NCBI GenBank assembly: GCA_949825065.1
Contig: OX463844.1
Coordinates: 2,903,017-2,967,016, forward strand
Origin: Odontocerum albicorne
Taxonomy: Eukaryota; Arthropoda; Insecta; Trichoptera; Odontoceridae
DNA length: 64,000 bases
Direction: 5' to 3'
Below, one piece after another: positions 33,741-44,439 of the stretch. Below the pieces are notes generated by a model. It searched no databases and had not been told where the DNA came from. It worked only from the letters and a program-made list of their open reading frames with translations. How positions within the stretch are numbered: position 1 is the first letter of the stretch; the number at the start of each line of letters is the position of its first letter. The position numbers were made by a program, and so were the translations under genes.

Positions 33741-33814
33741 AAATTGTTAAGTGAAATTTCTAGGCGCGTAGGGCAAATTGGCCGGAACGTCACAAAAAGT
33801 GAAACTGTGTATTA

Positions 33815-34450
33815 TTTTAATTTTATTATTATTAAATTATTATTAAATTATTATTTATTATTATTAAATATTTTATTTATTAATGAATTATTATTTATTT
33901 AAATATTAATAATTATTTATTATTAATAAAAATTAATGTTATTAAGTGTATTATATTATTAATTAAATAATTATTTATTATTATTATTTATTATTAAAAA
34001 TTTAAAAATAATTTTTATCTGTCATGTATTTTTATATTTATACATTTAATAATTGTAAATTTTATTTTATATTAAATTATTTTATTTTATTTGATTTAAA
34101 ATTTATGTTAATATTTATTTAATATACAATATAATTTATATTTAATATATAATTAAAATAATATGTTATATACATGTTATTATAATATTAATAATAACAA
34201 TATTATTATGTAATAATAAATTATAATATGATTAATTAATAATATAATATTATAATTAACAATATAATAAAAATAATATAATTGTAAATTAATAATTAAC
34301 TAACTATTTAATAATAATTAATAATTACATAAAAATATTAATTTATTTAATATTAAAATATATAATTTTAACATTATTAAGTGTATTATATTATTATTAA
34401 AAGTATTATTAAAATTATTGTAATATAATATTTAAAATAAAAAAAATAAC
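33815..34450. repeat. TTA/TAA low-complexity tract
   Basis: About 640 bases are nearly all A and T, made of drifting TTA, TTTA and AATA motifs. This looks like expanded simple sequence. No coding content. Confidence 0.85.
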
Positions 34451-34721
34451 ATTTTTTTATTTATATAAGTGAGATTTTCTTGAATTAAATTCCACATAAC
34501 CATTTTCTAATCGTAATAAGAATCGTAAACAAATGGAAAAAAAAACAATGCATAAAATCAACTTTTCCTAGAAGCTAAGAAGTTTCACTTCTACCACGCG
34601 AGAGTCTCACGCATTTGTGTTTTAATTATATTTTTTGATTCTAACATGCGGAATATTTTAACTAAATAAAACACTCGAAAGAAATAGTACTTGAAAACTT
34701 GAACGAATAAAATTCGGAAAA

Positions 34722-34888
34722 ATTGGAAGAAGGGCAAGACAATGAGAATAACATTGCTGTATATTGGAAGAAGGGCAAGACAATGAGAATAACATTGCTG
34801 TATATTGGAAGAAGGGCAAGACAATGAGAATAACATTGCTGTATATTGGAAGAAGGGCAAGACAATGAGAATAAAATTGCTGTATATT
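34722..34888. repeat. 41-bp tandem repeat, 4 copies
   Basis: Units starting ATTGGAAGAAGGGCAAGAC lie at 34722, 34763, 34804 and 34845, nearly identical. A 41-base period shifts frame at each unit, which explains three overlapping minus frames of 89-121 codons. Confidence 0.92.
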
Positions 34889-35089
34889 GAACAATAAGCT
34901 TTTTAAAGTAAACGGGAATCGAAAAAGTTTTTCCCGTTTCTTGATTCTCATAAGTAAACAAATATCCATTCGGCTGTTTACAAATGCTATGTGAAAACCG
35001 CGCCATCTGTTGACTTTGTTTCTTCAAAAATTGTTTCCGAGTTTGCGATAACGCAGTGTTTCTTAAACTTTTTTAACCGTCACCCAGAT

Positions 35090-35755
35090 TTATTTTTATT
35101 TATTTATTATTACACATGACAAGAAATATACACAATTTAAGAAAAACAACAGATAATTTGATTTGGACATACAATTTTAATGGATCTGGGTTTGTTGCCT
35201 TTCATTTGTCGTATCCCCAGTAAACTAGGCTTTTGCCTGTATCTCACTGAGGATATTTAGCATGAAAAAAAAAAAATCGATACTTCTTTCCGATTTTTGA
35301 TTACACAAAAACAAAACCCCGTTGCACGCTCTCATCAACCTGACAGTGACACTCAACTACAACTGGAAACATCTTGCGAAATTCAACTCCTCACACATTA
35401 TCACTCCAGAAAGACCAAAAATATTCATCCCACACTATACCGCACACAAACACAAATCTCACACAAATCCCCTCCACTCGTCATTCATCCTGAAAGCCCA
35501 AGTACTCAAAATCCTGTCGCAATAACAACCACGCTCCGATCGACTGTCTAAATTGGTTTCCTACCTTTACCTTTATTGAAGTCGGCACGCCATTGTATGT
35601 AATGGGAGCCAAATAAGCATATTGCCTTTGGGCAAAAGAGGTTTTAACTCTAGGGATGGTGAACATTTCATTAGTTGCCATGCGTGTCATGTGTGTCTGC
35701 TGAGTCTGCATCTTCCCTTCCTCTCGATGGTAGTGCCAGAGAATGGAGATTACGG
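35090..35755 (-). mobile_element. LINE-A, 5'-truncated copy
   Basis: Begins with the complement of the (TAAA)n tail, then the 3' UTR. The coding end at 35711-35481 reads MATNEMFTIPRVKTSFAQR and WLLLRQDFEYLGFQDE. It stops near 35755 in the HYHRE region, so the copy is shorter than that at 47888. Confidence 0.8.
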
Positions 35756-35879
35756 TATTAGTTTTGATAATAGCAAATTGATTTCATGATTAAATAAATT
35801 TTTAGGTTAAAAAATGAATTTAAGTACCAACTTGCATGTATAGGAGTGAAACGTAAAAGAAATACGTTGAGATAAAATA

Positions 35880-36610
35880 TATGATAGAATATGGAATGTC
35901 AGGTTAGTGATGAACACGAACTTAAGGCTGATATGTTAAGTAAGATGAGGAAAAGTAATCTGAGATGGTTTGGGAATGTAAAACGAATGAATAAAGAAAG
36001 ACTAACAAAACAAATATACAGAGCAAATAAAAGTTGAAGGCGGGGTAGAAGAAGATTAATGAAAGTGTGGCGGTCGCACACGCGGTCAATGACCGATGAA
36101 ATGACCTTTGCATTGCTTAGCAATGCAAAACAAACAAGTACGAAGTCCACGCGCCGGTCATTCAACTCATTACCTGGAGCGGAGCGCATTCCATGCTAGA
36201 GCGAGAACGCACCACATCTGTCGCGCCAGTTCCGTTAACAAATTATCACCTACATACGACATTAATCGTTTTGCGGATGCAGAAACGAGACGACGAGATA
36301 TCTTGCTCGCATTCCCACACACACGCGGGAATAGTATAAATACCTACGTTTACTAATAAAAACTTTCTTTCCACATTGCGATCGAAAACGTGTTTTATTA
36401 ACCAAAAAATCATCATCATCTCTCCCTTAAGGACCATTCTCCTAAAAAAGTATAGTTGGATCTAGTGAATAATAATTTGAAAGTCGTAGGAACTATATGA
36501 GAAAGTGTATGAATGTAGAATAGGTGATATATGTGTATCAAGATAAGAAAGTCTGACACACTGTTCTCTCTGCCTATTCCAGCAAGGGAACTGCATGGCG
36601 GTATGTATTA
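35880..36610 (+). mobile_element. RTE-B LINE tail, interrupted
   Basis: The plus strand reads KSNLRWFGNVKRMNKERLTK, QIYRANKS, a stop, RRGRRRLMKVW. The 3' part GTATCAAGATAAGAAAGTCTG with GGGAACTGCATGGCGG resumes at about 36500 and matches 62790-62890. Between lies a GC-rich segment absent from the other copies (see 36075-36460). Confidence 0.65.
36075..36460. mobile_element. Insertion of unknown class inside RTE-B, possibly a solo LTR
   Basis: A GC-rich segment splits the RTE-B tail. It contains GGGAATAGTATAAATACC, a good TATA-box context, and AATAAA about 20 bases later, an LTR-like promoter/polyA arrangement on the plus strand. The exact ends, TG...CA termini and target duplication were not found. 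Confidence 0.35.
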
Positions 36611-36747
36611 TATATAATGCAATAGTAAAATGATCGCGCCATGTCGACTATTCACTATTTTAATTTGTATGACTATTCGCTGTTTTAATTTTGTCATACT
36701 TAGTTTAGATACTTTTACTCGCATTTATACTTATTTCTCACTGTTAA

Positions 36748-37718
36748 CCCTTCCTGTCTTGTGATGTGTAACTAGTACACATTGCTTCTAAAAACTTTAA
36801 TATCTATAAATACTAGGTTCAGAATTTAGGTATTCCTCCGTAATACATTTACGCATTGAATGAAAAAAATTATATTAATAATAATTAGCACTCATCGGCC
36901 ACATCAGAAATATTTTGTGAAAATTGGGAATTAATTCACCAATACAATCAAACGTGTGCCAGTGTGTGACGCAGGTTCATTCATTCTAAAAATCCACTAT
37001 GGGTGAGGAAGCGACGCTATTAACGTCTCACTCTACTTCGATATAAGGGAACGCAAGAAATAGAATCTCAGTTCGCTCGCTTCTCTCGCTTAGTAGCCAG
37101 TGGGCTTTCATTCGAGATTATCGCTTCAGCCGTTTTGTGAACGTCGGCTGATGTTTTTTTCATGTTTTCAGCAATAAAATTTCAATTATTATCACTTTTG
37201 ACTACAAATTTAAATAGTTTAAGCGATTGGCTCAAGTGATGGATAGCTTGTTTGGAGTTTCGGTCCGATGGTAGGACACCTTACTCCTTCATCGGATAAG
37301 TTCTGACTGTTAAGATATTTATTGGAAATTGGCAGGATCTTTTTGGGAATCGGGAAAGGATAGGTTTGTGGTAATTGTTTTGATTTTATGAATGATTATG
37401 AGAAATTATAAACGATTAAATATATATATAAATATGATGATATATACATAATATTAAATACAAATATACATAAATTTGTGTCGTCACACACTGTTTTATA
37501 TTGAATGGGTGAAAAAAAAAAATGAATTGTGAATAAATTATAAGAATGAATATAGTATATGTAGATAAGTAAATGAGTGGGAAAATGTGTGTGACGCGAT
37601 TGGCTGTGAAAATTCTTATTTTTTCGATTTTGAATCGCTCATTTTTACATGTGTTATGATGTGTATTGAACACACATCACCGGAACGAGCGGATTTTTTT
37701 AGCACAAGAAGGGAAAGG
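36748..37718 (+). mobile_element. piggyBac-like MITE, copy 3, with an insertion
   Basis: Left TTAA at 36744-36747 followed by CCCTTCC; the right end AAGAAGGGAAAGG has lost its TTAA. It shares ATTCCTCCGTAATACATTTA and GTTTTCAGCAATAAAATTTC with copies 1 and 2 but is diverged. A 363-bp insertion sits at 37233-37595. Confidence 0.65.
37233..37595. mobile_element. 363-bp insertion with 10-bp target duplication
   Basis: GCGATTGGCT occurs at 37223-37232 and again at 37596-37605. The partial MITE at 33461-33740 runs through this point without the insert. The insert starts CAAGTGATGGATAGC, has a GC-richer first 80 bases and becomes A/T-rich, the layout of a SINE or truncated retroelement, but no A or B box is clear. 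Confidence 0.6.
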
Positions 37719-37999
37719 TAGTCCTTTCAGAACTTTCGTGTTGTAGTACTTTTAGTGTAGTAGTGGCTTGATTTGAATGTATCTTATGCAAAAATATTAA
37801 AATATAGTTTAGTCGAAAATATATGCTACCCGTTAAAACTGCCAACTAACGCAATTATGTCATAGGTTGAGAATCTTTGCCGTCACCTATTGCTTTCCGA
37901 TCTGAAAATATTGGAAATGTTTATTGAAAATTTTGTCGATGCGGAAAATGATATTTTTTTATCTCAAAAACAATATTTATCAATCAAAATGTCGTTTTA
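37719..37999. other. Unassigned AT-rich DNA
   Basis: Nothing recognisable was seen. Confidence 0.4.
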
Positions 38000-38225
38000 T
38001 TAATTTTAATTAATACTTTCAACACCAGAGATGTTTTCCCCATCACATATATTTTACATTATTTGGAGTGTTGCGAAACATTTCATTTTGTTGTCGCCTT
38101 TTACTATCCGTGCTAGTAGACTCAGGAATCAGTTACCAGCTCATATAAGGGTTGTGGCATCGTTGACGTATTTCAAAAAGCGAATATTTTTTTTCTGTAA
38201 CAACATGTATTTTTCTTGATTTATC
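38000..38225 (+). mobile_element. Non-LTR LINE C-terminal relic
   Basis: The plus frame ends FTIRASRLRNQLPAHIR, then VVASLTYFKKRIFFF. This fits the xxSFxxRxxxLWNxLPxxIR...SLxxFKxxL end of CR1/Jockey-type ORF2. Upstream sequence is decayed. Confidence 0.6.
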
Positions 38226-38344
38226 ATAATATTTAACAATCTTTTCCTGGCCATCGCATCAATCATAATGTGAAACGAAGAATAGAGAAGAAGCAACAAG
38301 ACGACAACACGAAGCATACCATAAACGAGCCCTGCATCAGTTTG

Positions 38345-39390
38345 AAAAAAAAAAGATTTACGATAATATTTTTTGATACGCTCGTATTACACTGGACGTT
38401 TGTAAGAAAACAAAAAAAGATTTACACTAATATTTTTGATACGCTCGTATTACACTGGACGTTTTTAAGAAAACAAAAAAACATTTACAATAATATTTTT
38501 GATATCTCGTATTACACTGGACGTTTGTAAGAAAACAAAAAAAGATTTACAATAATATTTTTTTATATGCTTATATTAAACTGGACGTTTGTTAAAAAAC
38601 AAAAAAAGATTTGCAACAGTATTTTTTGATATGCTCGTATCACACTGAACGTTTGTAAGAAAACAATAAAATATAATGAATAATATTTTTTGATTTGCTC
38701 GTATATTACACTGGACGTTTGTAAGAAAACAAAAAAAGATTTAAAGTATATTTTTTTGGTATGCTCTTATTACACTGGACGTTTGTAAGAAAACAAAAAA
38801 AGATTTACTATATTATGTTTTGATATGCTCGTATTACACTGGATATTTGTAAGAAAACAATAAAAGATTTACAATAATATGTTTTGATATGCTCCTATTA
38901 CACAGGACGTTTGTAAGACAACAAAAAAATATTTACAACAATATTTTTTGATATGCTCGTATTACAGTGGACTTTTGTAAGAAAACAAAAAAAGATTTCC
39001 AATGTTGTGTTTTGATATACTTGTATTACACTGGATGTTTGTAACAAAACTAAAAAAGATTTACAATAATATGTTTTGATATGTTCTTCTTACATTGGAT
39101 GTTTGTAAGAAAACAAAAGAAGATTTACAATCATATTTTTTGATATGCTCGTATTACACTGGACGTTTATAAGAAAACAAAAAAAGGTTTGCAATAATAT
39201 TTTTAAATGCCCGTATTACACTGGATGTTTGTAAGAAAACAATAAAAGATTTAGAATAATATTTTTTTCAATATGCTCATATTATGTTACACTGGACGTT
39301 TGTAAGAAAACAAAAAATACATTACAATAATATTTTTTGATGTGCTCGTATTACATTGGACGTTTGTAAGAAACAAAAAAATACCTTTGT
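38345..39390. repeat. About 62-bp minisatellite, about 17 copies
   Basis: Units contain GATATGCTCGTATTACACTG, GACGTTTGTAAGAAAAC and AAAAAAAGATTTACAATAAT. Unit lengths vary by a few bases through the A and T runs. There is much point variation, so it is older than the 41- and 46-bp repeats. Confidence 0.92.
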
Positions 39391-39659
39391 TATTTTCAAA
39401 TCGTCTTACTGAACATACTATTGTAAAAAAATCTAAATATATGTTTTATATATGATATTCATTTATTTGTATTTAATATGTAATGTACCTATACTAAATA
39501 TCATGAATATATATAGATCCATTTTTCTTCGAAGGTTAGTGTGAGGATATACATGAATTTAAATGTAAATTAATGTTTTCGTTTATTCTTCCTCAAAAAT
39601 TAAGTTTAGCCTTAAGGAACGGGAAAAAAAAAATTTTTGTTTAAAAATATGACGTTTAA

Positions 39660-40215
39660 AAAAACGAATTTCTCTTCTTGAACATAATGTTTTTCGCTTT
39701 TATATGTCTTTTTCTCCTCGGATTAGTGTAGAGGACCCACTTCTCATCCCCAGTAACAATTCTTCTAAGAAACGGATCAGTTTCATATCTAGAGAGTGAA
39801 GATGAACAGATTGTTATTCGTTGTTCTATGGCCGTTGGAGAAAGTTCGTGCGGCTCCTAAATTCCTTGTCTATTTTGTTTTCCGAGTCTTTTCAAATAGT
39901 CCTTCACTGTTGACCATGGACAACCGATATCTTGGGACAATTCCTTGATGATTTTACGCGGATCGGACCCCACTAATGAGTTTAAAGTGTCATCATCGAT
40001 TTTAAGAGGTCTTCCTGATTTTGGTTTGTCCTTTAATTCCCTTTCACCACTTTCAAACTTGTGAAACCATCTATGGCACTTTCGAAGATTCAAGATGTCT
40101 CCATAAATATCGCAGATGGTCTGAGTAGTTTCTTTTTACTTCAATCCTTTATCGAATAAAAACAGCATTAAATACCGCAAATGTGTCTCTTCAATCTCTG
40201 GCTTTTGCATTTTTG
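39660..40215 (-). mobile_element. mariner transposase relic, N-terminal half
   Basis: The minus strand reads EETHLRYLMLFLFDKGLK, a stop, ETTQTICDIYGD, then RKCHRWFHKFESGERELKD, SGRPLKIDDDTL and GCPWSTVKDYLKRLG. A TAG replaces W before EPHEL, then IVTGDEKWVLY contains the first catalytic Asp. This is the double-HTH and start of the DDD domain of a mariner, different from the copy at 20593. The rest of the catalytic domain and both termini are missing. Confidence 0.85.
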
Positions 40216-40699
40216 TACTATGGACCAAAACAAAAAAAAGATATCAAAACAGAATGGATATTAATAGAGCTTCAAAACAATACCAACCACGACGTGTTAA
40301 CCCAACGGTGACTGGTGCCTAACTGGTTTCAACGTGACGCAAAATGAAAATTGACATTTCTTTTCGCTTTACCTATTATATTGCATAAATATCTCAGTGA
40401 CTAAGTGAAAACTATAACTTTTACCTCAGAAAATGTCAACAAACTAATTTACTTCAGATTTTTATTTAAAATCTGTTTTTTTATATCCTTGAGATTATAA
40501 AGTTATAAAGTTAAAAAGATCTTCTAAATAATGTAGTCAAAATTTTAATATACTCATTAAAAGTGACTGTTCCAAACTGTTAAACTGTTTCTAAACTTTA
40601 AAATAACCATAAATTATTCCAAATTTCTGATTATAAAATTGACACACAATGTAAAGAACTCTCGGCTAAGATGAGGTTTTCCGACCCGGGGCTACAGAT
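40216..40699. other. Unassigned AT-rich DNA
   Basis: May include the 5' part of the mariner relic, but no terminal repeat was found. Confidence 0.4.
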
Positions 40700-40845
40700 C
40701 CGATTTTTGTTGGAATAAAATTAATTTTAAAAAAGGTTCCACTTCAGTCTTCTTTAGAATTTTTGTAGTTGGCTGGAAGAGATTGGCAATAAACGCGCCA
40801 GGTTGTAATATATTTAAATAAAGTGTAACAAAATAAAATGAACCC
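40700..40845 (+). mobile_element. SINE body and 3' tail
   Basis: CCACTTCAGTC, then TTTGTAGTTGGCTGGAAGAG, GATTGGCAATAAACGCGCC and GTTGTAATATATTTAAATAA. It lies tail-to-tail with the minus-strand SINE that follows. Confidence 0.6.
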
Positions 40846-40894
40846 ATTCGAATTCGGTGCCAAAGATTTTTATCTTAAAATCTAGATTTTTTAG

Positions 40895-41092
40895 TTACAC
40901 TCTAATTGTGTACAGTATAACATGGTGAGCTTATTGCTATTTGGCGATCTCTTCTAATAAACCCGAAAGATGTTAAAGAGGCCTTACATGAAAATCAGAC
41001 TAGAATCCGTCAAAATAAAACTGGGTTCCTTAATCTTCGGATCTGAATACAAGCGTCTTACCAACTTGGCCAAACAAGTCGTTAGTTTTTTC
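40895..41092 (-). mobile_element. tRNA-derived SINE, nearly full length
   Basis: The minus strand begins GGCCAAGTTGGTAAGACGC (A box), continues to a weak B box (CAGATCCGAAG), then AACCCAGTTTTATT, AGTCTGATTTTCATGTAAGG, TTTATTAGAAGAGATCGCC and AGCAATAAGCTCACC with GTACACAA at the end. It is the best single copy for the full order of parts. Confidence 0.65.
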
Positions 41093-41104
41093 CTTGTGTC
41101 ATAA

Positions 41105-42020
41105 GGAAGTTTATTTATTTATTTATTTTTTTAAATTTTTTTATCCACTTTGCACGGATTTCTCCTGTTACACAAAGAGGGTTTGCTTCTAGCGTTAGCT
41201 TATTCGTTAGGAATAATATCAGCCAGGATTCTTCTCATACTGCTAGACGGTACCGAGAATATATCAACCGTGTCATTCAGTTGGTTCAATATCTCTATAC
41301 CACGCGTGACTGAGTGTTTAGCCATGATATTCGTCCTGTAAGTTGGTATGTAGAACAGAGGGTGATTTCTTGCACGGATATATTTATTGGGTACATATAA
41401 ACTTAGTGCTTCTAGAATCGCGGGACAGTTAAAGGAACCTTGGAAAACCTTTATTAGGAATATCGCAATGGATTCTTGCCTTCTTGTTTCAAGGCTTCTA
41501 TAGTTACACACCGTGAGAAGTTCGGCATGGTGAGCATATTTTGGGTATTCGCCCTTTGTTCTGTACCATAGATATCTGAGGATTTTTTTTGTATTTGTTC
41601 TATATTGTTTTTGTATTTGAGCTGGTGAGGAGCCCAAACCGTAGATGCATATTATAATTTGGTTCTAATTAGATAATTATATAAGTTTCGGAGGATATCG
41701 GTGCTGTTAAATTCTCTTGATATTCTCATTACAAAACCGAGTAGTTTGTAACAGTCCGATATCAAACGTGAGACATGGTTAACGAACGTGAGTCCGACAT
41801 CGAAGGTTACGCCCAAATCCTTGAATTCAGAAACTCTGTTTAGTGCCACTCCCTGTATAGTATACTGATGGTGGATTGGTGAAAACGATCGACTATAAGA
41901 TACACAGACACATTTATTAATGTTGAACAGAAGATGATTTTGCTCACTCCAGGAGACTAGGGAGTCTAGGTCCTGTTGTAACTGTGCACAGTCGTGAGGT
42001 GAATTGATTGAATTATGTCT
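41105..42020 (-). mobile_element. LINE-C (Jockey-like), 5'-truncated but well preserved
   Basis: From about 42015 the minus strand reads CAQLQQDLDSLVSWSEQNHL, LLFNINKC, then SEFKDLGVTFDVGLTFVNHV, ISRDILRNLYNYLI-type residues, one stop (TAA) after RTKL, then YASTVWAPHQ. A one-base slip in a run of eight A (about 41583-41590) shifts frame, after which ILRYLWYRTKGEYP, SLETRRQES, FNCPAILEALSLYVPNKY and the end near 41200 follow. So only one nonsense and one frameshift separate it from an open frame. The catalytic YxDD part is absent. The 3' end has a TTTATTTATTTATTT tail. Confidence 0.8.
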
Positions 42021-42939
42021 TTGGTAATGTTTACGCTTAATAATAATAATCAGTTTCCTGAAAATAAATCCAGTACGTTATTCTATTACACTTTAATAAT
42101 TGTTTGCCGTACGTTAATGTATAATTTGTGCTAATTAAAAGAGTTGCAAATTGGTGAAGTGTTGTAAAAATTTTAAGTATGCTTGAAAAAAAATAAACAG
42201 AAATATTCAAAATCCAGGCCAATAGTAAAGGATACTTTTTATACCTTCCTGTTTTCAGTGCGGCTGAAAGAAAGAGAGTGCACAGATAAATTGCCTCTCT
42301 TTTTGCAAACAATACTTGAAGTCAACATTTTAAGAGAATAGAGTTGGGAAATTGTAAAGGAAAATGTTATCCATATTTCAAATTTAATTACGTTAAAATG
42401 CATCCCCGAAAGCTTTTCCTCCAAGCTCGGCGGCGGTTTCAGCCAGCACAGTTGTTGGCCTGTAATGAATGTCGGAATAGAAAAACAAAATAACACACTG
42501 TAGCAGTAAGTCGTAATACTGGGATGTTAGTACGAGTATATCCCTAGTGGTCTTAGAGCCGGGGTAAGGGTTAGTCGGTCGAGGTATTTTCCCTAAGTGC
42601 TATGTTTGAAAGGGTGCCATAATCGGCAAGCGGAAAGGAAAAAAGTTTGTTATTATAAATAACAGAAAAGTTTAGTCAAAAAGATTTTTTTTTTAATTAT
42701 CAATTTTGATTGAGCTATCGAAGATTTGACATTTTTTTATCACCCAAAAATAGTTTCAATTGAATGAGATTTTAATTTGAATCTTTACCTGCCTGATTTT
42801 ATTAGGAGAGGCTTGAATTTGAATTAATTGTGTTAAGCGTGTACAATTTAATTTGACAAATTTATTGTCAGATAAAAATCTTTGCCAACTTATCAGAGAG
42901 ACGTTAAATATTCCCTAAAGTGGAATCCTTTTGAAAATG
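42021..42939. other. Unassigned DNA
   Basis: Minus frames at 42037-42312 and 42239-42496 have no recognised motif. A GC-richer patch lies at 42400-42470. Confidence 0.4.
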
Positions 42940-43015
42940 GGTACCAATGGGAATAAAATCTTGAACCCTGTGTTAGAAGACTGACGTTTTACCAATTAAC
43001 TCAACTAAGTATTAT
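42940..43015 (-). mobile_element. tRNA-derived SINE head
   Basis: The minus strand shows TAGTTGAGTTAATTGGTAAA as A box region and a B box broken by a small insertion, then CCCATTGGTACCC as in the copy at 4130-4285. Confidence 0.5.
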
Positions 43016-43122
43016 CTAGTCGTTTAGTAGCTGTTTCATATTTTGAGCTCAGTGCTATTAGGGTAACTGTTTGTATGAAATAGCGCTATATAAATTCATA
43101 GCTTTGATGTGATATAAATTGG

Positions 43123-43180
43123 TTTGAAATGTACTCTCTTATGTATACGTGAGAGTATACATAAGAGAGTACATTTCAAA
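43123..43180. repeat. Perfect 26-bp inverted repeat (hairpin)
   Basis: Arms 43123-43148 and 43155-43180 are exact complements around GTGAGA; the left arm starts TTTGAAATGTACTC. It is not part of a recognised element. Confidence 0.9.
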
Positions 43181-43364
43181 TAAAAATGCTCAAGTCTAGC
43201 ACTCCCCAGTTATGTTTTATTAAAGATAAAGTTTTTTTTGTTTTTATTGTAGTAACATTTAGCATTCATAAGTTTCAGTTCCGTCTGCACGAATATTTAC
43301 ACCTACGAATCCCTATAAATGTTTAACTTGGAGGCTTTTTTTCGTTTAAAATTATTATTTATAG

Positions 43365-43640
43365 TTAAGGCATTAACATTGTGGAGGTTTAAAGACATTG
43401 TAATTTATTTTATCAAACACTGTTCATTTCACTTTGTGTAACGGTATAGCCCTACCGGTTTCAAGGCTTTCACCTCATCATGAGAGAAGCACAAACAAGA
43501 CTCTTGCTTGTGCTTCCTTGTCTTGTTTATGCTCCCCTGATAATGAGGCGAAAACCTTGAAAGCAGAAGGGTTATACCGTTACATAAAGTGGAATAAACA
43601 GTGTTTGATAAAACAAATTACAAAATTAAAGTTTATTATT
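43365..43640. mobile_element. Penelope-derived fold-back unit
   Basis: Left: GTGGAGGTTTAAAGACATTG, TTTTATCAAACACTGTTC, CTACCGGTTTCAAGGC. Right: the same terminal block inverted (AAAACCTTGAAAGC, TTATACCGTTACATAAAGTG, TTGATAAAACAAATTAC). The centre has two inverted GCACAAACAAG/CTTGTTTATGC pieces. There is no coding sequence; the ends have come together. Frames that read into it are artefacts. Confidence 0.75.
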
Positions 43641-44439
43641 GTCCTGGAAAGCTGCCTTACATAAATTATTGAAGCGATCTTGGGGTAACCTGTATAACTT
43701 AATAGCGCTGTACAAATTCTTGATTTAATTTATGTTTAAGATAATCATAAGTGTACTTTTTTTTTAATACACGGGGTAACAATTTATTTCGGCATATATA
43801 AAAATAATTGAAAATTTAAAATGGGGACACATTCAATAGTTATTATGTCTGTTCGGGACAAAGTGTAGTAATAAATTGTCACTTAAATGTGAGATCGCGT
43901 TACATAATTGGAACTCCCTCGTCCCGGCTCTGTGTGGGATCTGGAATGTTGCGAGTGTGTTTCATATCACAATGGTTGATATTGTTCTGGGAACATCCTA
44001 ATTGAAATAAAACGAGACAACCGAGTGTTGGGAAGAATATAACACCCTCTCTACTCGTAGGTACTGAGCGTGGAATTTGTAGTTCCTTTTAGAGTTTTTG
44101 TCCACAAATATTCTAGCCCGTTAAGTTAAATTTTGGAAATGTTTAATTTCATATATTTTTATTTTCTGTTTAAAGTTTAAGGCATGAATGTTTATGGATA
44201 GTATCAACATTTTATAACAATGAATTTATCGTGGTTTGAAAGGAGAAAAAAATATTTAAAGCAATATTCTTCTTAGTGTGTTTTGCGTTTACTTTTATTT
44301 CAATTATCAAACTATGTAAAATCGGTTGTACTTATATCCGTAAGAATATGTGTTGTCATTGTAACAGTCATTTATGTTTTGATTATTTATGCAATACTCA
44401 CGATTTAGTAATATTAATATGATTTTCTTGAAATATTTC
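43641..44439. other. Unassigned AT-rich DNA
   Basis: Nothing recognisable was seen. Confidence 0.4.

Noticed and set aside
33815..34450. Organelle insertion or replication origin in the pure A/T tract
   Set aside because: It has no mitochondrial gene motif and consists of drifting TTA/TAA units, which simple-sequence expansion explains.
34591..35027. Minus-strand frames of 89-121 codons
   Set aside because: They run through the 41-bp repeat, and the same peptide appears in turn in different frames.
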